NCBI RefSeq assembly: GCF_043641555.1 | Contig: NZ_JBHZRJ010000001.1 | Location: 310,001-374,000, forward strand | Length of the DNA: 64,000 nt | Reading direction: 5' to 3' | Source of the DNA: Saccharospirillum alexandrii_A | Lineage (GTDB): Bacteria > Pseudomonadota > Gammaproteobacteria > Pseudomonadales > Natronospirillaceae | Part shown: positions 16,275 to 23,859 of the stretch, one piece after another | Layout: the number at the start of each line of letters is the position of its first letter | Position numbering within the stretch: position 1 is the stretch's first letter | Notes under the pieces: generated by a model | Seen by the model: only the letters and a program-made list of their open reading frames with translations | The model's database searches: none | Told to the model about the DNA's origin: nothing | Made by a program: the position numbers and the translations under genes

Positions 16275-17225
16275 ATGAATGAAGAAATGATGGAGTATGT
16301 TGAGAGAGAGAGGCGTGAGCGCGTGGACAAGCAAAATGCCATGTACGCTGAACTTCAAGAACGAGAGTCGGAACTTTCGAAATACAGAGAGATGTTAAGA
16401 GCGAGGGAGCAAGAGCTAGATCTATATAAGAACCAGTTGAAGGAAGATCAAATTGAAAGAGAAAGATATTTTAGAAATGAGCTTAGTGAACGGGATAAGC
16501 TAATAGAGCTCCGCGAAAAGGAATTGTATTCTCGTCAAAAAGAAATGGAGCGGCAGTTTTCCGAAAGATTTGAAGAGACAGAAGAGTTACGTGAAAGGCT
16601 TCAAAATGAACTTATTCAAAAGGAAGCCGAACTAAATAATCTTCTTATTGAAGCTGAACGTGAGAAAGAAAGATATCGTGAGGAGAGTCGAAAATCTATT
16701 GAGTCAAAGTCCCAAAAGTTTGTAGATTCAGCGCTTCAGTTGCTTAGCAAGAAGGAGACGAAGTTTCATGATATTTCAAGAAATTGGTCAATAGTCGGTG
16801 CCTTCTCAATTGTATTTGGAATAGGCTTTGCAGTGTATACGATGATAAATAGTGCTGATTTGTTCCACCAAGCATCTAACAGCCTCTCATACTATTTATA
16901 TTCACTCTTTCGTGGTCTTATTGTTGTTAGTCTTTTTGGAGCCTTATCTAGGTATGCATTTGTTCTCAGCAATTCATTTATGCACGAATCTTTAAAAAGT
17001 GGCGAAAGGCTGCATGCTATTAAGTTTGGAGAGTTTTACCTAGATGCATATGGAGCTGATGCAGAGTGGGAACAACTCAAGGAAGCGTTTGAAAACTGGA
17101 ATATCAGTGGAAGTAGTGCATTTTCTAAAAAAGATATAGATTCTAAAAGTAGTGATTTAGCTGGGGCAATATTAGCAAGTCTAGAGAAAGCAACAAGACT
17201 AGAATCGGAGAAGAGTTCACGATGA
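16275..17225 (+). CDS. long coiled-coil membrane protein, unknown function
   Basis: The function is not recognised. The 316 aa protein begins with about 160 residues of highly charged heptad sequence rich in Glu, Arg and Lys (for example ERERRERVDKQNAMY and RLQNELIQKEAELNN), predicted to form a long coiled coil. It is followed by two membrane segments near residues 174-192 and 205-230 (IVGAFSIVFGIGFAVYTMI and LYSLFRGLIVVSLFGALSRY) and a soluble C-terminal part. This layout suggests an inner-membrane protein with a cytoplasmic rod. It is AT-rich compared with the flanking chromosome, a sign of transfer, and lies between repeats R1 and R2. A role in defence or surface interaction is possible but cannot be claimed. 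Confidence 0.75.
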   Translation: MNEEMMEYVERERRERVDKQNAMYAELQERESELSKYREMLRAREQELDLYKNQLKEDQIERERYFRNELSERDKLIELREKELYSRQKEMERQFSERFEETEELRERLQNELIQKEAELNNLLIEAEREKERYREESRKSIESKSQKFVDSALQLLSKKETKFHDISRNWSIVGAFSIVFGIGFAVYTMINSADLFHQASNSLSYYLYSLFRGLIVVSLFGALSRYAFVLSNSFMHESLKSGERLHAIKFGEFYLDAYGADAEWEQLKEAFENWNISGSSAFSKKDIDSKSSDLAGAILASLEKATRLESEKSSR

Positions 17226-17296
17226 TTGTATAATGGACGCATATCAAGGTCTAATAGGGCCTAACAGGACAGTGCACAGTAGTAGAAACAGTTTGA

Positions 17297-17334
17297 GACG
17301 ACCCAATAGGACATGGACGACCCAATAGGACATG
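17297..17334 (+). repeat. 19 bp perfect tandem duplication at the R2 border
   Basis: The unit GACGACCCAATAGGACATG occurs twice in direct contact (17297-17315 and 17316-17334), so the 5' end of repeat R2 is duplicated. This fits slippage or a recombination event at the element boundary. Confidence 0.95.
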
Positions 17335-17398
17335 CACATTGCTCGACTATCAAGATCATTTAGAGCATAGTCTTTGACTATTTGTTGTGATGGGTGCC
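17324..17398 (+). repeat. island repeat R2
   Basis: Second copy of the ~77 bp repeat. Its first 36 bases, from AATAGGACATGCAC to ATCAAGATCAT, are identical to R3. The mid hairpin is ATAG-TCTTTGA-CTAT. A downstream GCCTC.TTGGTA patch is shared with R1. It precedes the gene at 17451. Confidence 0.8.
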
Positions 17399-17450
17399 TC
17401 GCTTGCTTTAGCAAATGCGAAGTTAAGCCTCTTGGTACGGGAGTTTAACA

Positions 17451-18272
17451 TTGGTAGAGTTTTTAAGAAGTGTTCCAACGGTAATTTGGTCGGTAACATT
17501 GGGTTCTCTGATTACTTTTCTTGGGGTATTAGTTTCTAATAGAAACAATAGAAAGAGATTGGAAATCCAGCTAAGCCATGATAGAGAGCTTAAAGCAATA
17601 GAAAGAAAGGTCTCAATTAGGCGCGAAGTTTATTTAAGTGCGGTTGAAGAGTTAGTCAAAGCAAATAATTATCTTGGGTCTCTTGCTCAAGTAGATCTTA
17701 CCAAAACAAATATCGCTGAGGGTATTCAAGGTTTCTTCATATCGGCAGCCAAATTAGGGTTAATTGCCGAGCATGAAACTGGAAAAGCATTAAACGATTT
17801 GATGTTGGCATATAGTGCTCTGTCATTTAGGTTGCTAGCAAAAGTGTCACCTATTACTAATTTGAGAGTTGATATAGATATCATAGATGGCCACTATGAA
17901 GAGTCTCAAACAGAAATTAAAAGAATTATAGCAGCAATGAACAATCAAAATGAGTCAGGGGAACCAAGTAAAGCTGTATTCGAGGCCTTGAACAAGTCTT
18001 TTGAATTTCATATCAATAGATCAAAAGAACTAACAGAAGAAAGAGGTCAGCACTGGGACAAAGTAAATGAACTCACAAGGGAATTTGCAATAGAAGTAGC
18101 CCAAGAATTGAAAGCAATATCACTGCTTCAAACCCATGTTATGGTCGGTATACGTAAAGAATTAGATATTGAAACAGATGTCGAATTCTATAAGCAGCAG
18201 ACGCTAAGTAGCGTCGAAAAAGTTACCAAACAGCTTGATGAGTTTATATCTGCAATGGATAAGCAGGATTAA
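17451..18272 (+). CDS. single-pass membrane protein, unknown function
   Basis: The function is not recognised. The 273 aa protein has one N-terminal membrane segment (about residues 9-28, VIWSVTLGSLITFLGVLVSN) and a basic stop-transfer stretch (RNNRKRLE). The rest is a mostly helical soluble domain with likely coiled coil near residues 35-60 and toward the C-terminus. The topology suggests a membrane-anchored cytoplasmic helical protein. The start is a TTG at 17451, with GGGAG seven bases upstream. It is AT-rich and lies between repeats R2 and R3, so like its neighbour it looks like a captured accessory gene. No enzymatic motif is visible. Confidence 0.75.
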   Translation: MVEFLRSVPTVIWSVTLGSLITFLGVLVSNRNNRKRLEIQLSHDRELKAIERKVSIRREVYLSAVEELVKANNYLGSLAQVDLTKTNIAEGIQGFFISAAKLGLIAEHETGKALNDLMLAYSALSFRLLAKVSPITNLRVDIDIIDGHYEESQTEIKRIIAAMNNQNESGEPSKAVFEALNKSFEFHINRSKELTEERGQHWDKVNELTREFAIEVAQELKAISLLQTHVMVGIRKELDIETDVEFYKQQTLSSVEKVTKQLDEFISAMDKQD

Positions 18273-18383
18273 CCGAGACTAAAGACTAGACGGACAGGCA
18301 CAATCGAGCATTATCGAGACATATATAGACGATAGACGCCCGACACCGATATTGTCGAGATGACTAATAGGACTGAAAAGGTT

Positions 18384-18459
18384 AATAGGACATGCACATT
18401 GCTCGACTATCAAGATCATATTGTCCATAGGTTTTAGCTATTTTTGTGATGGGTGTCCA
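18384..18459 (+). repeat. island repeat R3
   Basis: Third copy of the ~77 bp repeat, with the mid hairpin ATAG-GTTTTAG-CTAT and the end TTGTGATGGGTGTCCA. The GTGATG inside its 3' end acts as the start of the following chimeric Sel1 reading frame. Confidence 0.8.
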
Positions 18460-18682
18460 GCTTGCGCCTCTTTTATATGCTGACGGCCAAGGTATCCCGA
18501 GGGATGACGTACATGCATATTCTTGGTTTAGTGTGGCATTACGTGACGTTAAAGATCCGCCAATGGACTCACTCAGTCCTCTCCTGGACCTCGACCCAAT
18601 GGGTAAAGATGAAGCTAGGGTGGTAGCAAAAAATCTCCGAGGGAGGCTTGCTGAGCAAGGCCTAACAGGACAGACACCGTAG
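18449..18682 (+). pseudogene. Sel1-repeat protein remnant, chimeric with flanking repeats
   Basis: A 77-codon frame whose middle part is a clear Sel1-like repeat (LLYADGQGIPRDDVHAYSWF), normally one of several such repeats in a larger protein. The first codons come from repeat R3 (its GTGATGGGTGTCCAG end), and the last seven codons plus the stop come from the P motif of repeat A1. So a gene fragment has been trapped between two repeats and both ends of the frame are supplied by them. It is too short for a working Sel1 solenoid. A small translated product cannot be excluded. Confidence 0.65.
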
Positions 18683-18840
18683 TAAAAAAGTTTGAAATAA
18701 CTCGGTCATAGAAATTTGTATTAGATGCGTTGCAAGGAAATTAATGGATAGGGTTAATCTGCATGAAAACCTGCCAAATTCCCGGTATTCAAGCGCAGCA
18801 GGGCCTCAGGTTGCCCTGTGACACGATTTTTTTAATCACG
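18661..18840 (+). repeat. island repeat A1
   Basis: First of three direct repeats 3' of the transposase. It begins with CCTAACAGGACAGACACCGTAG, contains GTTGCAAGGAAATTAATGGA and TAGGGTTAATCTGCA, and ends with a hairpin (CAGGGC, 8 nt loop, GCCCTG) followed by a run of seven T a few bases later. The hairpin could work as a terminator. Confidence 0.8.
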
Positions 18841-18950
18841 GACTAGAAGGACAGGCACAATAGTAAAAACAGTTTGAGATGCTTCAGTCAAAGAGATTTG
18901 TTTGAGGAGTGTTGCAAGAAAATTAGTGGATAGGGTTAATCTGTAGGACC
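18841..18950 (+). repeat. island repeat A2, shortened
   Basis: Second copy, about 110 bp, matching the first part of A1 and A3 (AGGACAGGCACAATAGTAA to TAGGGTTAATCTG). It lacks the distal hairpin part. Confidence 0.75.
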
Positions 18951-18960
18951 TAATAGCGGG

Positions 18961-19140
18961 CCTAACAGGACAGGCACCGTAGTAATAAGTTTGAAATACC
19001 TCGGTCATAGAAATTTGTTTTAGGTGGGTTGCAAGAAAATTAGTGAATAGGGCTAATCTGCACGAAAACCTATCAAATTTCCGGTTTTCAAGCGCGGAAG
19101 TGCCTCAGGTTGCCCTGTGACAAGATATTTTTAATAAGTG
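18961..19140 (+). repeat. island repeat A3
   Basis: Third copy, full length, close to A1 throughout (CCTAACAGGACAGGCACCG at its start, CCTCAGGTTGCCCTGTGAC near its end). It stops 5 bp before the transposase stop codon, so the repeats abut the 3' side of that gene. Together A1-A3 account for the 463 bp without an intact gene between 18683 and 19145. Confidence 0.8.
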
Positions 19141-19145
19141 GGTGT

Positions 19146-20135
19146 TTAGGTAAGTAGCTCTGCCAACCCAAGCCCGGGAGTTCTCTGGTAGCCGAACTGT
19201 TGGAACTTGGATTTTATTGAAATGGCGGTACCCACGAGCCCTTTAAACTGGCTCTCGAAGTGTTGGGTGTTGTAGATCCAATGTTCAGCATCGATGTTTA
19301 GGCGTTCAAGAATCGGCGGTATGCCATTGTCGATACTCCCACGCTTGTCATCCCTAAGTTGTCGCCCGGTCCAGTCTACCAGTTCCAGGTAATCCTGCAG
19401 CCGGAAGGGGAGGCCAGCAGGCATGTCCTGTCGCGGGTAACCTGCAAACGGGAATAGTAATGAAGGCTGATGTGGCTCTGTTGATTCCGGATCTTCTTGG
19501 GCCGTAACTATTCGTTGTTTGGCGGAAGTGTACTCTGAAGTTTCTGGTGTGGCGGCCATTTGTGCCCGAATGGGGTTTAAGTCTACATAGGCTAAGCAGG
19601 TTGCCAGAGCTGTTTCATCCAGCAAAGCCTGAGATTTAAATCTTGCCTCCCAGAATCTGCCTGTGCAACTGTCTTCCGCATTGGCTTGTCGTGCTATATC
19701 TTCATTGAGAGCCCTCATGAACCAGCTGATCGACATCAGGCGTTCGCGCCATTCTGCTACCAGTTCTGAAATGACTCTGAGTTGCTCTTCATACAGCTCT
19801 TTACTGGCCAGATACTCATGGCTGAGATGGTTACCGGCATACAGGCTGTGCCAGCGCTGTATGACTTCGCTATCCGACCACGCCTTGGCTTTCTCAGCGT
19901 TGATGTGCAAAACCACATGGTAGTGGTTGGACATGACGGCATAGGCGCAGATATCGAGCGCATACACCTCGGCGAGCTGTAGCATGCGTTGCTCAATCCA
20001 TCCGCGCCGGTGTTCGTAATCGTTACCGGAATGCTCATCGCGCCCGCATAGGAATGCGCGGCGCACACAGCGGGAAGTGCAGTGGTAATAAGGTGTCGCC
20101 TCCAGGGCGATCTGGCTTTTCCTTGAACGCGGCAT
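19146..20135 (-). CDS. REP-associated tyrosine transposase-like protein (Y1/HUH family)
   Basis: Single-stranded-DNA transposase of the IS200-like Y1 fold, 329 aa. The HUH motif is seen in MSNHYHVVLHI (about residues 77-87), and the conserved block TGRFWEARFKSQ plus CLAYVDLNPIRA carries the expected catalytic tyrosine (Tyr of AYVD). The N-terminus MPRSRKSQIALEATPYYHC is typical of long RAYT-type proteins that carry an extra C-terminal part. The ATG at 20135 is chosen over a frame reaching 20264, because the family motif starts there. Such proteins move or maintain REP sequences. Here repeats with GGAC motifs lie immediately downstream and on both sides. It appears intact. Confidence 0.88.
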   Translation of the reverse strand: MPRSRKSQIALEATPYYHCTSRCVRRAFLCGRDEHSGNDYEHRRGWIEQRMLQLAEVYALDICAYAVMSNHYHVVLHINAEKAKAWSDSEVIQRWHSLYAGNHLSHEYLASKELYEEQLRVISELVAEWRERLMSISWFMRALNEDIARQANAEDSCTGRFWEARFKSQALLDETALATCLAYVDLNPIRAQMAATPETSEYTSAKQRIVTAQEDPESTEPHQPSLLFPFAGYPRQDMPAGLPFRLQDYLELVDWTGRQLRDDKRGSIDNGIPPILERLNIDAEHWIYNTQHFESQFKGLVGTAISIKSKFQQFGYQRTPGLGLAELLT

Positions 20136-20250
20136 AATGTCTAACCCTGACGGTATGCGATAACTGTATAAACTACTGGATATGCGTTGTTGGGTCAAGT
20201 ATTCAGGTGGGTGTCTCAAGAGGCCCAATATATGTCCCAAGAGGCCACCT

Positions 20251-20328
20251 AATAGAAAATGCACATTAGTCGTCTATTAAAACAAACTAAGCCCATGGTT
20301 AGATGCTATCGGCTGTGATGGGTATCCA
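20251..20328 (+). repeat. island repeat R4
   Basis: Fourth and more divergent copy: AATAGAAAATGCACATT at the start, ATGG-TTAGATG-CTAT as the mid hairpin, TGTGATGGGTATCCA at the end. It is followed by a small membrane-protein gene on the opposite strand. Confidence 0.7.
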
Positions 20329-20345
20329 CAATTTACTTCTTCAGT

Positions 20346-20633
20346 TTATGGATAGATTAGAATCACGAAAACTGAAGCAATCATATACAATGCAAACGCT
20401 AAAAAGAACGCCCTCAAAAAAGTTCTTTCTATCCCTAGATGAAAACCTGCAAAGATCATTGTTTTTCTTAAGGTAAATTGTCTGATTATCAATAAACTAC
20501 TGACGCTTAGTAATAGGGTAACTACCATGTGTTTTGGATCAAACCCTACCAGGATTCTTTTGATGAAGAGAATGGAAAATGCGCAGATGTAGAGCGAAAG
20601 GAACAATTTCCAGAAAGTATTTCTATCAGCCAT
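20346..20633 (-). CDS. small membrane protein, unknown function
   Basis: The function is not recognised. The 95 aa protein is largely hydrophobic, with three likely membrane segments near residues 8-26, 35-50 and 70-92 (LFLSLYICAFSILFI, MVVTLLLSVSSLLII, LRAFFLAFALYMIASVFVIL). The ATG at 20633 follows GGGAG with good spacing; an overlapping TTG one codon upstream is an alternative. The gene is AT-rich and lies between repeats R4 and R5, facing against the repeat orientation. It may be an orphan membrane protein carried by the island. Confidence 0.6.
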   Translation of the reverse strand: MADRNTFWKLFLSLYICAFSILFIKRILVGFDPKHMVVTLLLSVSSLLIIRQFTLRKTMIFAGFHLGIERTFLRAFFLAFALYMIASVFVILIYP

Positions 20634-20695
20634 CAATTGCTCCCTTTGATAAAGTAGCGTTGCACTAACGTTAGTCTAACAGGCCAGAGTGGCCT

Positions 20696-20771
20696 AATAG
20701 AACATATACAGAGTCCACTATCAGAGCTAAAGAATTCATAGGTCTATGCTATTGCTTGTAATGGGTTTCTA
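20696..20771 (+). repeat. island repeat R5
   Basis: Fifth copy: AATAGAACATATACA start, ATAG-GTCTATG-CTAT hairpin, TGTAATGGGTTTCTA end. Just upstream, CTAACAGGCC-AGAGT-GGCCTAATAG forms its own small hairpin. R5 marks the right edge of the AT-rich island. Confidence 0.65.
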
Positions 20772-20850
20772 GCGAGTTGTTGTCGTCTTCCGCATATGAC
20801 GGCACGCTTAAGGATGGCTCACAGATGACCCGCCGCTGCTGAAGCCGGGT

Positions 20851-21762
20851 TCAGCGCCTGAGCTCCACCGCCACCTCAACAACAATGGCATGACGCCTGG
20901 CCAGCGCCTGGCGGTCGTCGTCGTAGCCACCCCCGATAACCGTTGCAACGGGAATGCCCCGCTGCAGCAACTTGCTCAGCACCAGCCGGTCGCGCTGCCG
21001 GATGCCCGCTTCTGAAATGTTCAGGCGCCCCAGCGGGTCACCGGTAAACACGTCCACACCGGCGTCGTACAACACGATGTCCGGTGAGCAACGCCGCAGT
21101 GCCTCGTCCAGCGTGTTGTTTACGACCTCCAGATAGTCATCGTCCTCCATGCCGTTGGGCAAACCTACGTCCATATCACTGGTTTGCTTGGTGAAGGGAA
21201 AATTGGTTTCGCAATGAATGGAGCAGGTAAAGGCACCTTCATCATCCTTCAGCAAGGCCGCGGTTCCGTCGCCCTGATGCACGTCGCAGTCAAAGATCAG
21301 TACTTGTCGGATATCGGATTGCCTGAGCAGCACATGCGTGGCAATGGCCAGATCGTTCAGAATGCAAAAACCGGAGGCGTGGTCGTAGTGCGCATTGTGG
21401 GTGCCGCCTGCCAGGTGACAGGCCAGACCCTGATGCAGTGCCAACTGGGCGGTAAGCACGGTACCGGAAGGCGCCAGTAAGGTGCGTTTGACCAGGCCCT
21501 CGCTCCAGGGCAGGTTCATCTGGCGTTGTTCGTCGCGTGATAGTGTGTTGTTGATGAACCGGGCCAGATACGCCGGAGAGTGAGTCTGGTTCAGCCAGTG
21601 GTAACGGCACTTGCCCGGTCGGTAGGTGTTGTCGGGGGTCAGCAGTCCCTGACCGCGCAGGTAGTCCGCCAGCATTCCAAACTTTGCCATCGGGAACCGG
21701 TGTTTGGGCGGGAACGGGAAACTGTAGTCGGGGTGGTGCACCAGGGGCGGCAAGCCAGACAT
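20851..21762 (-). CDS. histone deacetylase-family protein
   Basis: Zinc amidohydrolase of the bacterial HDAC / acetylpolyamine amidohydrolase superfamily, 303 aa, expected to remove acyl groups from an amine or similar small molecule. The active site is intact: GGTHNAHYDHASGF (His122 and His125), zinc ligands Asp160 and His162 in FDCDVHQGDGT, Asp242 in FTGDPLG, and the late GGGYDD loop with the transition-state tyrosine. The start ATG at 21762 begins MSGLPPLVHHPDYSF, the usual N-terminus. It is the first gene of normal GC content after the island and is followed on the same strand by a DUF427 gene further left in transcription order only if reading from 22178; the two are not overlapping. The substrate is unknown. 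Confidence 0.9.
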   Translation of the reverse strand: MSGLPPLVHHPDYSFPFPPKHRFPMAKFGMLADYLRGQGLLTPDNTYRPGKCRYHWLNQTHSPAYLARFINNTLSRDEQRQMNLPWSEGLVKRTLLAPSGTVLTAQLALHQGLACHLAGGTHNAHYDHASGFCILNDLAIATHVLLRQSDIRQVLIFDCDVHQGDGTAALLKDDEGAFTCSIHCETNFPFTKQTSDMDVGLPNGMEDDDYLEVVNNTLDEALRRCSPDIVLYDAGVDVFTGDPLGRLNISEAGIRQRDRLVLSKLLQRGIPVATVIGGGYDDDRQALARRHAIVVEVAVELRR

Positions 21763-21815
21763 CGGGTTATCCTAAGTGTTAACGCCGCAGCGGGCTGCGG
21801 TTGTGCCAATTCAGA

Positions 21816-22178
21816 TCAGTCGTTTTCCCCGACGGTCTCGTCAAAGTGGGCCGGGTCAAATACCATGCGCCCGCTTATCGCGGTCATGGCGTCGGTTGGT
21901 TGCTCGTAAACCCACACAGCATCCTTGATAACCTGGTCGCCCGTTACGAAGTCGTAGTAGGTGGCGTGGCCTTTGAACGGGCAGTAGGTTCGGGTGCCCG
22001 AAGGTTGGAGGGTTCCCGAGAGCAGGGCATCCCCAGGCAGATATTGGCGGTCGGGATAGCCTTTCTCGCTCAATTGAACGGCCTGGCGGGTCTCGGCGAT
22101 AATGTCGTCGCCCAGGCGCACAGTAACGGGGGCAGAATGGGGTGTCAGGGTGATGCGCCCGTCAGGGTTGTGAATCAT
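21816..22178 (-). CDS. DUF427 domain protein
   Basis: Small cytoplasmic protein of 120 aa from the DUF427 family. The typical features are VTVRLGDDIIAETRQA, then YCPFKGHATYYDF at about residues 65-77 and DAVWVYEQPTDAMTAISGRM. The ATG at 22178 with GGAGCTCCCA before it is preferred to a longer frame reaching 22235. It is 53 bp upstream of the HDAC-family gene on the same strand, so the two may be cotranscribed. The function is not established for the family. Confidence 0.88.
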   Translation of the reverse strand: MIHNPDGRITLTPHSAPVTVRLGDDIIAETRQAVQLSEKGYPDRQYLPGDALLSGTLQPSGTRTYCPFKGHATYYDFVTGDQVIKDAVWVYEQPTDAMTAISGRMVFDPAHFDETVGEND

Positions 22179-22382
22179 TGGGAGCTCCGTCTTGGTGATT
22201 GCCAGTGGCCAAGTGTAGTCAATATTGACCCTCAATGAGGCAAGACCTTACCAGAATTCCCAAACACCGGGGTTCACCCGAAAAATGTAGTAGTACAGCG
22301 TGAATACTGGGGTATTTCCTGTCTGTGGTCGGTGAACTGAAGTGCGCCGACTGTAACGTCGATGTTGCTGCGATAGAATGTT

Positions 22383-22418
22383 AAAAGTACCGGGCCCGTG
22401 TAGGCCGGGTACTTTTTT
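22383..22418. terminator. bidirectional intrinsic terminator after cynS
   Basis: A 14 bp stem with one mismatch (AAAAGTACC.GGCC paired with GGCCGGGTACTTTT), a 6 nt loop and T-runs on both strands. It lies 23 bp downstream of the cyanase stop and closes the cyanate transcript on the minus strand. Confidence 0.85.
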
Positions 22419-22440
22419 ATAGGTGCAAGCTGCTTCGAAC

Positions 22441-22884
22441 TTACCAGCGGTTGTAGGCGAGGTACTTACCGCTCATGGTGATCACGACCCGGTCGCCTTT
22501 GGGGTTCTCTTCCTTGTCGACGTCCATGGTGAAGTCAATGGCGCTCATGATGCCATCACCAAACTTTTCATGGATAAGTTCTTTCAACGTATCGCCGTAT
22601 ACACCAACAATTTCATAAAAGCGGTAAATAGCCGGGTCTTGTGGAATCGCATCGTCCCAGCCTTTTTTGGGCGATACCTGAAGGGTTGCCGCAACGTCCT
22701 TGTCGAGACCAAGTAGGTCACAGATGGCGAAGGCTTTGTCTTCTGTCATGGTGTTCATCCCAAGACACGCCGAGGTCGTGAATACCGGCGACATGCCAAT
22801 GCTCTCTGCAAGGGTTTCCCAGGAAATCCCTTTGGTCGCTTTGGCTTCGAAAATTTTTGCGGTCATCATTTCTTTGGTCATCAT
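22441..22884 (-). CDS. cynS: cyanate hydratase (cyanase)
   Basis: Converts cyanate and bicarbonate to ammonia and carbon dioxide (via carbamate) in the cytoplasm as a decamer. The 147 aa length is normal. The helical N-terminal domain (IFEAKATKGISWETLAESIG) and the C-terminal active-site domain are present. Catalytic residues are in place: Arg88 and Glu91 in YRFYEIVGVYG and Ser114 in GIMSAIDF, which match Arg96, Glu99 and Ser122 of the E. coli enzyme. GAGGATTTAGCC precedes the ATG at 22884. It is the last gene of the cyanate operon, 26 bp after the ABC ATPase, so imported cyanate is used as a nitrogen source or detoxified. Confidence 0.97.
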   Translation of the reverse strand: MMTKEMMTAKIFEAKATKGISWETLAESIGMSPVFTTSACLGMNTMTEDKAFAICDLLGLDKDVAATLQVSPKKGWDDAIPQDPAIYRFYEIVGVYGDTLKELIHEKFGDGIMSAIDFTMDVDKEENPKGDRVVITMSGKYLAYNRW

Positions 22885-22910
22885 GGCTAAATCCTCATTT
22901 CAATGATTGG

Positions 22911-23807
22911 TCAAGCGTTAACGGCCTTTACTGTGTCTGGCTTACTCTCTTGATTGCCGATTACTGACCCGGCAGTGAGCCCCGGTTCAACAACACGCGG
23001 ACTTCCATCGACTTCAGGCTCTGCGGAGTCGCTTCGGTTAACGAGATAATCGACGAGATAGTCGCGGATTTTGTGGTAGGACGGTTCCTGGAAAATGGTC
23101 GATCGTGCACGTGGGTGTGGCAAGCCGACTTTTACGCTTTCCGCTATCCGTGCGTTAGGGCCATTGGACATCAGGAAGATTCGATCAGATAACAAGATGG
23201 CTTCGTCCACATCGTGCGTGATCATAAAGACGGTTTGTCGTGTTTCCTGCCATATTTTAACCAGCTCATCCTGAATAACGCCGCGGGTCAGCGCGTCAAG
23301 CGCACCAAACGGCTCATCAAGCAACAACAGTTCAGGCTGGGTGGCAAAGGCTCGGGCAATACTCACCCGCTGACGCATACCACCCGACAGTTGTGATGGC
23401 TTGCGATGAAAAGCGTGATCGAGCCCGACCATTTTAAGGTAGCGCTCGCTGTGCTCCAGAACCTGTTGCTTGGTCCAGGATGGCCAGCGCGCGCGCACGG
23501 CAAAGGTAATATTGCTCAGGGTACTTTTCCAGGGCAGCAGACTGTAGTTTTGAAAGACCACGCCCCGGTCAAGGCTGGGCCCTTTTACTTCCTTACCATT
23601 CATGACGATGTTGCCGGTCGTGGCTTCATCCAGACCGGCCAGCACGTTTAGGATCGTAGATTTGCCACATCCGGAGTGACCGATGATGCACACAAATTCG
23701 CCCTTCTCCAGTGCAAGACGAATGTCCTCAAATACGGTGAACTCGCCGCCCTGTCCGTCCGGGTAGACTTTCGACAGCGCTTCGACTTCCAAAAATGACT
23801 TACTCAT
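22911..23807 (-). CDS. nitrate/cyanate-type ABC transporter ATP-binding protein
   Basis: ATPase subunit that powers uptake, 298 aa. Walker A is GHSGCGKST (about residues 41-49), the signature is LSGGMRQRVSIARAF, Walker B is LLLLDEPFGALD, and the H-loop is MITHDVDEA. The sequence fits the NrtD/SsuB/CynD group. The ATG at 23807 is preceded by GGAGGCTGAT and gives the usual N-terminus; the frame is open further upstream but those residues look non-coding. The C-terminal 40 residues after the family end (VNRSDSAEPEVDGS onward) are a variable tail. It lies between the permease and cyanase, which indicates cyanate as the likely substrate. Confidence 0.93.
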   Translation of the reverse strand: MSKSFLEVEALSKVYPDGQGGEFTVFEDIRLALEKGEFVCIIGHSGCGKSTILNVLAGLDEATTGNIVMNGKEVKGPSLDRGVVFQNYSLLPWKSTLSNITFAVRARWPSWTKQQVLEHSERYLKMVGLDHAFHRKPSQLSGGMRQRVSIARAFATQPELLLLDEPFGALDALTRGVIQDELVKIWQETRQTVFMITHDVDEAILLSDRIFLMSNGPNARIAESVKVGLPHPRARSTIFQEPSYHKIRDYLVDYLVNRSDSAEPEVDGSPRVVEPGLTAGSVIGNQESKPDTVKAVNA

Positions 23808-23859
23808 ATCAGCCTCCGTTCGGAGTGGTACAGCGCCCTCACACCGTGAGGGCGGTGTT

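Noticed and set aside
16122..20771. CRISPR array made of the R repeats
   Set aside because: Repeats are 77 bp, divergent, spaced by 0.4-1.9 kb with genes between them, and no cas gene is present.
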